Numbered from the stretch's first letter, positions 48,402 through 58,032 are shown. The stretch: DNA of 64,000 nt from Prauserella_A sp040635515 (GCA_040635515.1 JBEYHY010000001.1:186001-250000); one strand, 5' to 3'. Numbers and translations: made by a program. Notes: generated from the letters alone by a model not told the origin.

Positions 48402-51062
48402 GTGGAAACACACGAGATCAGCAAGCGGTTCCTGGAGTATTTCGAGAAGCACGGCCACAGCAGGGTTCCGAGTGCGTCGTTGATCCTCGACGATCCGACT
48501 CTGCTGTTCGTCAACGCGGGCATGGTCCAGTTCAAGCCCTACTTCCTCGGCGAGGTCCCGCCCCCCTACCCGAGGGCGACGAGCGTGCAGAAGTGCGTGC
48601 GCACCGGCGACATCGACGAGGTCGGCAAGACCACGCGGCACAACACGTTCTTCCAGATGGCCGGAAACTTCTCCTTCGGCGACTACTTCAAGCAGGGCGC
48701 GATCGAGCGGGCCTGGGAACTGATCACGTCCTCGCAGGACGCGGGCGGCTTCGGCTTCGACCCCGACCGGCTGTGGGCGACCGTGTACGAGCACGACGCG
48801 GAGACCGCGGGCCTGTGGAAGGACATCGCGGGGCTGCCGAGCGAGCGCATCCAGTTCAGGGACGCCGAGGACAACTACTGGGACATGGGCGTTCCCGGTC
48901 CCGGCGGTCCCTGCTCCGAGATCTACTACGACAGGGGACCTGAGCACGGCCGCGACGGCGGTCCCGCCGTGGACGAGGATCGCTACCTCGAAATCTGGAA
49001 CCTGGTGTTCATGCAGGACATCAGGGGCGAGGGCAGCCCGAAGAAGGGACATCCCGTTCTCGGTGAGCTGCCGAAGAAGAACATCGACACCGGGATGGGC
49101 ATCGAGCGCGTCGCCTATCTGCTGCAGGGCGTCGACAACGTCTACGAGACCGACCTGGTGCGTCCGGTCATCGGCAGGGCCGAGGAGTTCTCCGGCCGCA
49201 AGTACGGCGTCGACCATGCCGACGACGTGCGGTTCCGGGTCATCGCCGATCACGCCCGCTCCGGCGTCATGCTCATCGGTGACGGGGTCACGCCCGGCAA
49301 CGAGGCCCGAGGCTACGTGCTGCGCAGGCTGCTGCGCCGCATCGTGCGCAGCGTGCGGCTGCTCGGTGTGCACGAGCCGGTACTGACCGAGTTCGCCGCC
49401 GTGGTGCGCGACGCGATGGCGCCCTCCTACCCGGAGATCGCGAGGGACTTCGACCGGATCAGCGATGTCATGCGCGCCGAGGAGGAGACCTTCCTCGCGA
49501 CTCTCACCAGCGGTTCGCGCATCTTCGATGTCGCGGCGGCCGAGACCAAGCGCTCCGGTGGCGACATGCTGGCGGGGGACAAGGCCTTCCAGCTGCACGA
49601 CACCTACGGCTTCCCCATCGACCTGACCCTGGAGATGGCCGCCGAGCAGGGCCTCGCCGTCGACGAGGACGGCTTCCGCACGCTCATGGAGCAGCAGCGG
49701 CAGCGCGCCAAGGCCGACGCGGCCTCCCGCAAGACCGGGCACGGCGACCTCTCGGTCTACCGCACGGTTCTCGAACAGCACGGTGAGACCGAGTTCCTCG
49801 GCTACACCGATCTGCAGGCCACGGCCAGGGTCGTCGGCCTGCTCGCCGACGGCGTGCCCGTCCCCGTCGTCACCGAGGGGCAGCAGGCGGAGCTCATCCT
49901 CGACCGCACCCCGTTCTACGCCGAAAGCGGCGGCCAGATCGCCGACCGCGGCGTGCTCGTGGGAGGGGGTGCCGAGGTCAAGGTCAACGACGTGCAGAAG
50001 CTCGTGCCCGGCTTGTTCGTGCATCGGGTCGAGGTCGTGGCCGGCGAGGTCGGCATCGACACCGAGCTGACCGCCTCCGTCGACGCGACGCGCAGGGCCG
50101 CCATCGCCCGCTCGCACTCGGCGACCCACCTCGTGCACGCCGCGGTCCGCGGTGCCTACGGCAACCGCGCGGCACAGGCGGGTTCGCTCAACTCGCCCGG
50201 CCGGATGCGTTTCGACTTCACCACCCCGGCTTCGGTGTCGGCCGACGTGCTGACCGAGGTCGAGGAGGAGGTCAACGACTACCTGCAGACCGACGTCGAG
50301 GTGACGTCCTACACGACGACCAAGGACAAGGCGCTCGAACTGGGTGCCGTCGCGTTGTTCGGCGAGAAGTACGGCAACGACGTGCGCGTCGTCGACATGG
50401 GCGACTACTCGCGTGAGCTGTGCGGGGGCACGCACGTCGACCGGATCGGCCAGCTCGGTCTCGTCAAGGTCGTCGGCGACTCGTCGATCGGTTCCGGCGT
50501 GCACAGGGTCGAGGCGCTCGTCGGACAGGACGCGCTGCGGCACGTGCGCAAGGAGCAGTTGCTCGTGTCGCAGCTCGCGGGGACGCTCAAGGTGCCGACC
50601 GACCAGCTTCCTTCCCGGATCGAGGACGTGCTGACCAGGCTGCGCAACGCGGAGAAGCAGATCGAGCAGCTTCGCAAGGAGCAGGTGCTCGGTTCGGCGG
50701 GTTCGCTCGCCGACAAGGCACAGGACGCCGGAGGCGTCGCCGTGGTCGCCGAACAGCTCGCCGAAGGGATCGACGCGGCCGGTCTGCGGGCGCTCACCGG
50801 AGAGGTGCGCAACCGCCTCGGCAGCAGGCCGGGTGTCGTCGCGTTGTTCGCTCCGGCGGAGGGCAAGGTGAACTTCGTGGTCGCCACGACGGCGGCGGCC
50901 CGCGACAAGGGGCTCGCGGCAGGCAAGCTCGTGCCGTCGTTCGCGCCCTCGATCGAGGGCAGGGGCGGCGGCAAGGCCGACATGGCCCAGGGCGGCGGTG
51001 GCAACCCCGACGGCATCGGCGAGGCCATCACCGCGCTGCGAAACGCGTTGTCGGCCGCGTGA
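48402..51062 (+). CDS. alaS: Alanyl-tRNA synthetase
   Basis: 886-residue class II synthetase with all domains: catalytic core (MVQFKPYFLGEVPPPY, RTGDIDEVGKTTRHNTFFQMAGN), tRNA recognition, the editing domain with its metal ligands in HSATHLVHAAV and ELCGGTHV, and the C-Ala oligomerisation domain with the glycine-rich DMAQGGGGNPDGI tail. GTG start with AAGGA 6 nt upstream. The stop overlaps ruvX (GTGA), opening the alaS-ruvX-mltG-aroE unit. Confidence 0.97.
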   Translation: METHEISKRFLEYFEKHGHSRVPSASLILDDPTLLFVNAGMVQFKPYFLGEVPPPYPRATSVQKCVRTGDIDEVGKTTRHNTFFQMAGNFSFGDYFKQGAIERAWELITSSQDAGGFGFDPDRLWATVYEHDAETAGLWKDIAGLPSERIQFRDAEDNYWDMGVPGPGGPCSEIYYDRGPEHGRDGGPAVDEDRYLEIWNLVFMQDIRGEGSPKKGHPVLGELPKKNIDTGMGIERVAYLLQGVDNVYETDLVRPVIGRAEEFSGRKYGVDHADDVRFRVIADHARSGVMLIGDGVTPGNEARGYVLRRLLRRIVRSVRLLGVHEPVLTEFAAVVRDAMAPSYPEIARDFDRISDVMRAEEETFLATLTSGSRIFDVAAAETKRSGGDMLAGDKAFQLHDTYGFPIDLTLEMAAEQGLAVDEDGFRTLMEQQRQRAKADAASRKTGHGDLSVYRTVLEQHGETEFLGYTDLQATARVVGLLADGVPVPVVTEGQQAELILDRTPFYAESGGQIADRGVLVGGGAEVKVNDVQKLVPGLFVHRVEVVAGEVGIDTELTASVDATRRAAIARSHSATHLVHAAVRGAYGNRAAQAGSLNSPGRMRFDFTTPASVSADVLTEVEEEVNDYLQTDVEVTSYTTTKDKALELGAVALFGEKYGNDVRVVDMGDYSRELCGGTHVDRIGQLGLVKVVGDSSIGSGVHRVEALVGQDALRHVRKEQLLVSQLAGTLKVPTDQLPSRIEDVLTRLRNAEKQIEQLRKEQVLGSAGSLADKAQDAGGVAVVAEQLAEGIDAAGLRALTGEVRNRLGSRPGVVALFAPAEGKVNFVVATTAAARDKGLAAGKLVPSFAPSIEGRGGGKADMAQGGGGNPDGIGEAITALRNALSAA

Positions 51063-51550
51063 GCGACACACGACCCGACCGGCCAGGGGACAACGATCCA
51101 GGGCCCGGTCGGCGGCTTGGCGTCGACGTGGGTTCCGTCAGGGTCGGCGTGGCGCTCAGCGATCCCGCGCCGATTCTGGCGAGCCCCCTCGTTACGCTGT
51201 CGCGTGATGCGGACGACGACAGCGATATCGACGAACTGGCCAGGCTTGTCGCCCAGCACGAGGTGGTCGAGGTGATAGTGGGGCTGCCGAGGACGCTGGC
51301 CGACCGTCAGGGCTCCGCCGCCGACATCGCCGTTTCCTACGCGGCGTTGCTGGCGAAGCGGATCGAGCCGGTCGCGGTCAGGCTTGCCGACGAGCGGCTC
51401 ACCACGGTGAGCGCCAGCCGCATGTTGTCGCAGCGCGGAGTCAAGGGACGCAAGCAAAGGGCCGTCGTCGATCAGGCGGCTGCCGTGGAAATACTGCAGG
51501 GGTGGCTTGATGCCAGGGGGGCTGCGGCGAGAGGAGCAGGCCCGGCATGA
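51059..51550 (+). CDS. ruvX: RuvX/YqgF-family RNase H-fold protein
   Basis: 163-residue RNase H-fold nuclease family protein, proposed Holliday junction resolvase and, in E. coli, involved in 16S rRNA end processing. The acidic site residues are in RLGVDVGSVRVGVALSD, LADERLTTVSA and VDQAAAVEILQ. The GTG lies within the alaS stop and the 3' end overlaps mltG by 4 nt, fixing it in the operon (Rv2554c equivalent). Confidence 0.94.
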   Translation: MSDTRPDRPGDNDPGPGRRLGVDVGSVRVGVALSDPAPILASPLVTLSRDADDDSDIDELARLVAQHEVVEVIVGLPRTLADRQGSAADIAVSYAALLAKRIEPVAVRLADERLTTVSASRMLSQRGVKGRKQRAVVDQAAAVEILQGWLDARGAAARGAGPA

Positions 51551-53307
51551 GCACGCCATACGAGGGTTCCGGTGGCAGGCGGCGGTTGAGACCGGCCCAG
51601 CCGCCCTCGGAACAGCCCCCGCGAGCGCCGAGGGGCGAGCCGAGAGAGCCTCATCAGCGCGCCGCCGACAGGCCGCAGGCGCGCCGCTCGCGGCATTCCG
51701 CGCCTGACCCCGACGCGGGGATCAGGCGCGAGGTCGATCCGTACGACCACGATCAGGACCCGCCCGCCCGAGGTGTTCCCTCCCGGCCCCCCGGTGCTCA
51801 GGGGCGGCCACCGAGGGCCCGCCGGATGGAAGGGGCGGGCGAACCACCTGCGAGGCCCGTGCGGCATACCCCTCGCGCGGCGGAACCGCCTCGTGAACCC
51901 GAACCCGAACGTTCGCCCCGGCCGCCGAGGCGAAGGGACCCCTCGGAGGACCGGCGCCTCCGGGCGGAGGACAGGGGCGGAACGCGGCCACGGAGGCGGC
52001 GTTCCCCCAACGAGGGCGTACCGGCCGACGAGAACCCCACCGAGATCCTCGATCTCGGCTACGACGACCTGCTCGACGAGGACGTCACCGACGACGAGTA
52101 CTACGACGACGAGCGCGACGACAGGGCCGTTCCCGAATACTTCGACGACGAGCGCGACGAGCCGCCGGAGGATCCTCCGAAACCCAAGCGGGGCAAGCGG
52201 TTCCTGGGCTGGCTGGTCGCGCTGACCGTCATCGTCGTGCTGGCGGGCGGTGCCTACTGGGGTGCGAGGGAACTGTTCGGTTTCGGGGCCGAGGACTACG
52301 CCGGAACCGGCGAACGCGACGTGTTGATCGAGATCGAGGAAGGCGACTCGACGAGGGCCATCGCGGCACGCCTGCACGACCTCGACGTGGTGGCCAGTGC
52401 CGCCGCTTTCGTCAACGCCAGCGAGGACGACTCCCGGATCCTGGGTGTGCAGCCCGGTTACTACGTCGTGAAGACGAAGATGTCCGGCGCGAACGCGGTC
52501 GCCAAGCTCGTCGAACCGGGTGCGCGGGTCGGTGAACTGCAGCTGCGCGCAGGCACTCAGCTCGACGACCTCACGCAGCCCGACGGCAAGGTGACCCCCG
52601 GAGTGTTCTCCTTGCTGTCCAATGCCTCGTGCGCGGAACTCAACGGCGACGACACCTGCATCCCGGCCGACGAGCTGCGCAAGGTCGTCGAGGAAACCGA
52701 CCTCACCGAGCTCGGCGTGCCCGAATGGGCGGCAGCGGACGCGGCCAAGGCCGAGCCGAAACGCAGGCTGGAGGGCATCATCCAGCCCGGTGTCTACGAC
52801 GTGAAGCCGGGCTGGGACGCGAAGCAGCTACTGCAGGAGGTGCTGAAGACTTCGGCGACGCGCATGCAGGCCGCGGGGCTTCCCGACGCGGCGGGCCAGA
52901 CCGACTACAGCCCCTACCAGATCCTGATCATCGCCTCGCTGATCGAGCGGGAAGCGGTGGAGGCGGACTTCGGCAAGGTCGCCCGCGTCATCTACAACCG
53001 CAACGACATCGACATGCGGCTCGAATTCGACTCCACGGTCAACTACGTGCTTGACCGGCCGGAGGTCAGGACGAACGCCGAGGACAGGGAACGAGCGGGC
53101 GCCTACAACACCTACAAGAACACCGGGCTGCCGCCGACCCCGATCTCCGCGCCGAGCATGGAAGCCATCAAGGCCGCGGAAAAGCCGGCGACCGGCGACT
53201 ACCTGTTCTTCGTGAAATGCGAGAAGAACGGCTTGTCCTGTTTCAGCAACAACCTCGAAGAGCACGAACGGAACGCGGCGGATTCGAGGAAACGCGGTGT
53301 CTACTGA
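51547..53307 (+). CDS. mltG: Endolytic peptidoglycan transglycosylase MltG
   Basis: 586-residue membrane enzyme that cuts nascent glycan strands. A long cytoplasmic N terminus of about 215 residues is Arg/Pro-rich, then acidic, and probably disordered; a single membrane helix follows (LGWLVALTVIVVLAGGAYW, about 220-240), then the LysM-like and YceG domains. The catalytic Glu lies in IASLIEREAVEADFGKVARVIYNR, read in parts. The ATG overlaps the ruvX stop. The frame overlaps aroE by 11 nt. Confidence 0.94.
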   Translation: MSTPYEGSGGRRRLRPAQPPSEQPPRAPRGEPREPHQRAADRPQARRSRHSAPDPDAGIRREVDPYDHDQDPPARGVPSRPPGAQGRPPRARRMEGAGEPPARPVRHTPRAAEPPREPEPERSPRPPRRRDPSEDRRLRAEDRGGTRPRRRRSPNEGVPADENPTEILDLGYDDLLDEDVTDDEYYDDERDDRAVPEYFDDERDEPPEDPPKPKRGKRFLGWLVALTVIVVLAGGAYWGARELFGFGAEDYAGTGERDVLIEIEEGDSTRAIAARLHDLDVVASAAAFVNASEDDSRILGVQPGYYVVKTKMSGANAVAKLVEPGARVGELQLRAGTQLDDLTQPDGKVTPGVFSLLSNASCAELNGDDTCIPADELRKVVEETDLTELGVPEWAAADAAKAEPKRRLEGIIQPGVYDVKPGWDAKQLLQEVLKTSATRMQAAGLPDAAGQTDYSPYQILIIASLIEREAVEADFGKVARVIYNRNDIDMRLEFDSTVNYVLDRPEVRTNAEDRERAGAYNTYKNTGLPPTPISAPSMEAIKAAEKPATGDYLFFVKCEKNGLSCFSNNLEEHERNAADSRKRGVY

Positions 53308-54175
53308 CGCCGTGCGTAAGGCCGCGGTTCTCGGGAAGCCGGTGTCCCATTCGCTTTCGCCCGTGCTGCACGGCGCGGCCTACGAGGCGCTTGGCCTCGC
53401 CGGCTGGACCTACGATCGGGTCGAGGTCGACGAGGAAGGACTGCCGGGATTCGTCGAGCGCCTCGGTGAGGAGTGGGCCGGTCTTTCGGTGACGATGCCG
53501 GGAAAGCGGGCGGCACTGCGGCTCGCGGCGGAGGCGACGCCGAGGGCGATCGCCGTCGGCGCGGCCAACACCCTGGTGCACCGGAGCGGCGGTGAGTGGG
53601 TCGCCGACTGCACCGACGTCGACGGGATCACGGGTGCGCTGCACGCGGCGGGTGGTGTGTGCCCGGCTTCGCCGGAGCCGTTCACGGGCCTCGTGCTCGG
53701 CGCGGGCGGCACCGCCTCGGCTGCGGTGGCGGCGTTCGCCGAGCTTGGCGCCGGAAGGGTGCGGCTCGTGGTGCGCGAACCGGAAAGGGCGAGGGAGGCG
53801 GTCGCCACCGCGGAGCGGGCCGGTATCGCCGCCGAGGTGCTCCGTTGGTCCGATGTGGACTTCCGGTCGCTCGCGGAGGACGCGGCCGTGCTGGTGACGA
53901 CCGTTCCGCCCGCCGCGGTCACGCCGCATGTCGCCGAACTGGCCGTCGTGCCGTGCCTGCTCGACGTCATCTACGACCCGTGGCCGACGCCGCTGGCCGA
54001 AGCGGTCGCCGCGCGCGGCGGCAGGCTGGCGACCGGGCTCGACATGTTGCTGCATCAGGCGTTCGGCCAGGTGGAGCAATTCACCGGCAAACCGGCGCCG
54101 AGGGTGGCGATGCGCGACGCGCTGCGCGCGGCGACGGGAGACGCGGTGCCGCTGCCGTTGCCGACCGACGCCTGA
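53297..54175 (+). CDS. aroE: Shikimate dehydrogenase
   Basis: 292-residue NADP-dependent enzyme of the shikimate pathway. Substrate site VLGKPVSHSLSPVLHGAAYEALG, catalytic K70 in SVTMPGK, Asp in CTDVDGI, and the glycine-rich VLGAGGTASAAVAA nucleotide site. The GTG at 53297 has GAGGAAA 5 nt upstream and lies inside the end of mltG. Last gene of the alaS-ruvX-mltG-aroE run, as in mycobacteria. Confidence 0.95.
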   Translation: MSTDAVRKAAVLGKPVSHSLSPVLHGAAYEALGLAGWTYDRVEVDEEGLPGFVERLGEEWAGLSVTMPGKRAALRLAAEATPRAIAVGAANTLVHRSGGEWVADCTDVDGITGALHAAGGVCPASPEPFTGLVLGAGGTASAAVAAFAELGAGRVRLVVREPERAREAVATAERAGIAAEVLRWSDVDFRSLAEDAAVLVTTVPPAAVTPHVAELAVVPCLLDVIYDPWPTPLAEAVAARGGRLATGLDMLLHQAFGQVEQFTGKPAPRVAMRDALRAATGDAVPLPLPTDA

Positions 54176-54190
54176 CCCCGCGAGTCCCCC

Positions 54191-54295
54191 GTTCAGGCGC
54201 GCGAGATCCGCGCTCAGGACTCCGAGTTCTGCGTTCAGGCGCGCGAGATCCGCGCTCAGGACGCCGACATCCGCGTCCGGGCCCGGGAGTTCCGC
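54191..54295. repeat. Five tandem 21-nt repeats after aroE
   Basis: Units begin at 54191, 54212, 54233, 54254 and 54275. Units 1 and 3 are identical (starting GTTCAGGCGCGCGAGATC); the others differ at a few bases but keep the Gc/gTCaGG....GCGcGAGatCCGC pattern. A length divisible by three means each strand reads as heptads; on the minus strand the heptad is Leu-rich (VLSADLARLNAELG). The block fills most of the gap between aroE and the secreted-protein gene. From general memory, similar repeats occur between genes in related genomes; their role is unknown. Confidence 0.85.
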
Positions 54296-54365
54296 CGCCG
54301 TCAGCCGCGCGTTCACCCGCTTTCCAGGCACTTGCCCTACAGTGGGCGCGGACTGGGAGGTCACC

Positions 54366-55568
54366 GTGATTCGATTTCGCCGCCTGCTCGCCGTCGCCGC
54401 CACCGCCGCGTGGACGGCGTCGCTGACCGTCGCGGTGTCCGCACCAGCCGAGGCGGGAGCGGGGCCGGTACGGTTCGCCACGTTCAACGCCTCGCTCAAC
54501 AGGGCGGAGGAAGGCGGCCTGCTGGCCGATCTGTCCACACCGGACGATCCGCAGGCAAGGAAGGTCGCCGAGGTCATTCAGCGCAACCGGCCCGATGTGC
54601 TGCTGATCAACGAGTTCGACTACGTTCCCGGCAACGCCGCCGTAGACGCGTTCCGTGACAACTACCTCGCGGTCGGTCAGCGGGGCGCGCGGCCCGTCGA
54701 CTACCCCTACGCGTTCACCGCCCCGGTCAACACCGGGGTGCCCACCGGTTTCGACCTCGACAGGGACGGGACGGCCGACGGTGGGAACGACGCGCACGGC
54801 TTCGGCGACTTCGAGGGCCAGTACGGAATGCTGGTGCTGTCCCGGCATCCCATCGACACCGGCGAGATCCGCACCTTCCGGCAGTTCCGGTGGGCGGACA
54901 TGCCGGGAGCGACGCTGCCCGACGATCCGGCGACCGAAGAACCCGCCGACTGGTACTCGCCGGAGATCCTGGACGTACTCCGGCTGTCGTCGAAATCGCA
55001 CTGGGATGTGCCCGTCGTCGTCGGGCGGCGCACGGCGCACTTCCTGGTCGCGCACCCGACGCCGCCGTCGTTCGACGGGCCGGAGGACCGCAACGGGACC
55101 CGCAACCACGACGAGATCAGGTTCTGGGCCGACTACGTGACACCGGGTCGCGGTGACTACATCTACGACGACGAGGGCGAGCGCGGCGGGCTGCGGCCGG
55201 GGGAGCGGTTCGTCATCGCCGGTGACTACAACGCCGACCCGCACGACGGCGACAGCGTCGAGGCCGCCGCGACGATGCTGCTGTCCTCGCCGAGGGTGCA
55301 CGACACGAAACCGGCCAGCGCGGGCGCGGCGATCGCCGCGAGGCAGCAGGGCGGGGCGAACACCGGACACGAGGGCAGTCCCTGGCTCGACACCGCCGAT
55401 TTCGGCGACGAGAACCCCGGGAACCTGCGGGTCGACTACGTGTTGCCCTCACGCGGGCTGCCGGTGTTCGGCAGCGGGGTGTTCTGGCCGGTTCCCGGCT
55501 CGCCACTGGCGCGGCTGAACGACGCCTCGGACCACCACCTGGTCAGGGTCGACCTGTTCGTGGCCTAG
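54366..55568 (+). CDS. Secreted endonuclease/exonuclease/phosphatase-family protein
   Basis: 400-residue protein. A signal peptide spans about 1-30 (IRFRRLLAVAATAAWTASL ... APAEAG). The mature part has the EEP fold: FATFNASLNR near the start, a metal-binding Glu in DVLLINEFDY, FLVAHPTPPSFDGPEDRNGTRNHDEIRFW, IAGDYNADP and the terminal SDHHLVRVDL. Such enzymes cut phosphodiesters in DNA, nucleotides or phospholipids; the substrate here is unknown. GTG start with GGGAGG about 6 nt upstream. Preceded by 21-nt repeats. Confidence 0.88.
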   Translation: MIRFRRLLAVAATAAWTASLTVAVSAPAEAGAGPVRFATFNASLNRAEEGGLLADLSTPDDPQARKVAEVIQRNRPDVLLINEFDYVPGNAAVDAFRDNYLAVGQRGARPVDYPYAFTAPVNTGVPTGFDLDRDGTADGGNDAHGFGDFEGQYGMLVLSRHPIDTGEIRTFRQFRWADMPGATLPDDPATEEPADWYSPEILDVLRLSSKSHWDVPVVVGRRTAHFLVAHPTPPSFDGPEDRNGTRNHDEIRFWADYVTPGRGDYIYDDEGERGGLRPGERFVIAGDYNADPHDGDSVEAAATMLLSSPRVHDTKPASAGAAIAARQQGGANTGHEGSPWLDTADFGDENPGNLRVDYVLPSRGLPVFGSGVFWPVPGSPLARLNDASDHHLVRVDLFVA

Positions 55569-55577
55569 CGTGGTGAC

Positions 55578-56525
55578 ATGAAGATCGCCATCCTCGACGA
55601 CTACCAGAACGTCGCGCTCGGGTTCGCCGACTGGGACTCGCTCGCTGCCGAGATCGAGGTGTTCACCGAACACATCGGGGACAGGGCGGAGCTGGTGCGC
55701 AGGCTCGCCGGGTTCGACGTCATCGTCGCGATGCGTGAGCGCACCCGGTTCCCCGCCGACCTGCTCGCCGAGTTGCCTGCGCTCAAGCTGCTGGTCAGCA
55801 CGGGTGTCCGGAACGCTGCCATCGACGTGGAGGCAGCGGCAGAGCGGGGCATCGTGGTGACGCACACCGGCTACCTGCCCCACCCGACGGCGGAGATGAC
55901 GTGGGCGCTCATCCTCGCCGCGATGCGCAACATCCCCGCGGAGGAGCAGAACATGCGGCGGGGTGGCTGGCAGCGCACCGTGGGGAGGAGTCTGCGGGGT
56001 GGCACGCTCGGCCTGCTGGGACTCGGCAGGCTCGGGTCGAGGGTCGCGGAGGTCGGGCAGGCGTTCGGGATGCGCACCATCGCCTGGAGCCAGAACTTGA
56101 CGGCCGAGCGCGCGGCCGAGCACGGCGTCACCGCCGTGTCTAAGGACGAACTGCTCGCCGAGTCGGACGTGCTGTCGGTCCACCTCGTGCTCAGCGGGCG
56201 CACCCGTGGTCTCATCGGTGAGCCGGAACTTGCCGCCATGAAGTCCACGGCCCTGCTGGTGAATACCTCACGTGGCCCGATCGTCGACGAGAGGGCGTTG
56301 CTGGCCGCCCTGTCGGAGCGGCGCATCGGCGGCGCGGCACTCGACGTCTACGACGTCGAGCCGCTTCCGCCGGACCATCCGCTGAGGTCGTTGCCGAACG
56401 TGACCCTGACCCCGCACCTCGGGTACGTCACCCGCGACGTGTACGAGGTCTTCTACGGCGACGCGGTGGAGAACATCGCGGCATTCGCGGCCGGTTCGCC
56501 GATCCGCGTCATGACCGCCCGCTGA
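55578..56525 (+). CDS. D-2-hydroxyacid dehydrogenase family protein
   Basis: 315-residue NAD-dependent dehydrogenase. The Rossmann motif is GLLGLGRLGSRVAEVGQAFGM; the catalytic Arg lies in VNTSRGPIVDE, Glu in YDVEPLPPDHPL, and His in TPHLGYVT. The family oxidises or reduces 2-hydroxy/2-oxoacids such as glycerate or phosphoglycerate; no substrate can be assigned. The start follows the previous stop by 9 nt. The last 17 nt overlap the convergent serine hydrolase gene. Confidence 0.9.
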   Translation: MKIAILDDYQNVALGFADWDSLAAEIEVFTEHIGDRAELVRRLAGFDVIVAMRERTRFPADLLAELPALKLLVSTGVRNAAIDVEAAAERGIVVTHTGYLPHPTAEMTWALILAAMRNIPAEEQNMRRGGWQRTVGRSLRGGTLGLLGLGRLGSRVAEVGQAFGMRTIAWSQNLTAERAAEHGVTAVSKDELLAESDVLSVHLVLSGRTRGLIGEPELAAMKSTALLVNTSRGPIVDERALLAALSERRIGGAALDVYDVEPLPPDHPLRSLPNVTLTPHLGYVTRDVYEVFYGDAVENIAAFAAGSPIRVMTAR

Positions 56526-57330
56526 GCTCGGCGAGCACGGCGTCGGTGAACGGCGGCCATGCCTCGGCGGCCCACGGGCCGAAGTTGCGGTCGGTGAGGG
56601 CCACGGTCGCGGCCCCGGCTTCGGGGTCGACCCACAGAAAGGTTCCGGACTGTCCGAAGTGGCCGAACGTGGCCGGTGAACTGTTCGCACCTGTCCAGTG
56701 GGGACTCTTGTGGTCCCTGATCTCGAAACCGAGCCCCCAGTCGTTGTTCTCCTGGTGGCCGAACCCCGGGAGTACGCCGCTGAGACCGGGGAACACGACC
56801 GTCGTCGCCTCGGCAAGCGTCTCGGGCGCGATCAGTTTCGGCTGCTGCAGTTCGGCGGCGAACAGGGCCAGATCCTCCACAGTGGACACGGCGCCCGCCG
56901 CGGGGGAGCCGTCGAGCACGGTGTCTTTCAGACCGAGCGGCTCGAACAACGCTTCCCGCTGATACTCGGCGAACGCGATGCCCGAATGCTGGGCCAGCGC
57001 GTCGGCGAGCTGTTCGAAACCCGCGTTGGAGTACATCCTCCGCCTTCCCGGAGCGGAGAGGACCTTGTGCTCGTTGAAGCCGAGACCGCCCGCGTGCGCG
57101 AGCAGGTGCCTGATCGTCGCGCCGGGAGGCCCCGCGGGCGTGTCGAGTTCGACGACGCCCTCCTCGATCGCGATGAGCGCCGTGTATGCCGTCAGCGGCT
57201 TGGTGACCGAGGCCAGCGGAAACCGGCGCGTGGTGTCGCCGTGGCTGCCGGCGACCTCGCCGCCGGCGCTGATCACCGCGGCCGCCGCGGTGGGTACCGG
57301 CCATTGTTCGATCAACCGCACGCTGTCCAT
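56509..57330 (-). CDS. Class C beta-lactamase-family serine hydrolase
   Basis: 273-residue serine hydrolase of the penicillin-binding/AmpC/esterase EstB type. Nucleophile SVTK (S41, K44) and YSN (100-102) are clear; the third element is FGHFGQSGTF, in place of the KTG of true beta-lactamases. No signal peptide, so a cytoplasmic esterase or peptidase is more likely than an antibiotic-resistance enzyme. Its 3' end overlaps the convergent dehydrogenase gene by 17 nt. Confidence 0.88.
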   Translation of the reverse strand: MDSVRLIEQWPVPTAAAAVISAGGEVAGSHGDTTRRFPLASVTKPLTAYTALIAIEEGVVELDTPAGPPGATIRHLLAHAGGLGFNEHKVLSAPGRRRMYSNAGFEQLADALAQHSGIAFAEYQREALFEPLGLKDTVLDGSPAAGAVSTVEDLALFAAELQQPKLIAPETLAEATTVVFPGLSGVLPGFGHQENNDWGLGFEIRDHKSPHWTGANSSPATFGHFGQSGTFLWVDPEAGAATVALTDRNFGPWAAEAWPPFTDAVLAELSGRS

Positions 57331-57390
57331 GGCCCCACCCTACGAACGACGGCGCCGCCGTGGGGCGAGAGGTGGCCGACGTGACGCTCC

Positions 57391-58032
57391 TCAGCCGCGG
57401 CCGAGCAGTGAGACGACCTCGTCGTCGCTGGTCTGGCCGAAGTCGGCGTACCACTGGCCGACGGCCCGGAAATCGTGCGGGCGCGAGACGCAGACCAGTT
57501 CGTCGGCTTCGTCGCGCAGCCCTTCGGCGGCCTGCGCGGCGCAGACCGGTGTCGCGAGCACGAGCCTGCGTGGTTTCCGTGCCCTCAGCGCGCGTAGCGC
57601 CGCGGTCGCGGTCACGCCGGTGGCGAGGCCGTCGTCGACGAGGATGACGTCCCTTCCCCCGACCGGCGGGGGAGGCAGGCCGCGCTGGTAACGCTCGACC
57701 CTCCGTCTGGCCTCCGCGCGTTCCCGCTCGCTCGCTTCGGCAAGTTGCGATCGGGTGAGCCCGAGAGCGTGCACGCTGCCCTCGTCGTAGATGGGGGGAC
57801 CGTCGGCGGTGACGGCGCCGACCCCGAATTCGGGATGTCCCGGTGCGCCGATCTTGCGTGCGACCGCGACCCCGAGCGGAGCCTTGAGTGCGGTGGCGAC
57901 CTCGGCCGCGACCGGAACGCCCCCTCTTGCCAACCCGAGCACAAGGGGTTCCGCCCAGGTTTCCTCCCGCAGCAACGTCCCCAGCACCCGCCCGCCCTCG
58001 TCGCGGTTGGCGAAGGCACGAGGTCTGCTCAT
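57391..58032 (-). CDS. Phosphoribosyltransferase-family protein
   Basis: 213-residue protein with a type I PRTase fold. The PRPP loop is VILVDDGLATGVTATAAL; the N-terminal part reads FANRDEGGRVLGTLL and LVLGLARGGVPVAAEVA, typical of stand-alone regulators or hydrolase-linked PRTases. No substrate can be given. The ATG at 58032 overlaps the stop of the upstream DUF6343-like gene (ATGA), so both are expressed together behind a 22-bp palindrome. Confidence 0.85.
   Translation of the reverse strand: MSRPRAFANRDEGGRVLGTLLREETWAEPLVLGLARGGVPVAAEVATALKAPLGVAVARKIGAPGHPEFGVGAVTADGPPIYDEGSVHALGLTRSQLAEASERERAEARRRVERYQRGLPPPPVGGRDVILVDDGLATGVTATAALRALRARKPRRLVLATPVCAAQAAEGLRDEADELVCVSRPHDFRAVGQWYADFGQTSDDEVVSLLGRG

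Noticed and set aside
48081..51071. Minus-strand open frame of nearly 1000 codons opposite alaS
   Set aside because: Complement of the alaS codons without any motif; rejected as a shadow frame despite its length.
54176..54365. CRISPR array
   Set aside because: The 21-nt units are contiguous without spacers and no cas genes are near.
56509..57330. Beta-lactam resistance gene
   Set aside because: SXXK and YSN are present but there is no signal peptide and no KTG motif; a cytoplasmic serine esterase or peptidase is more likely.
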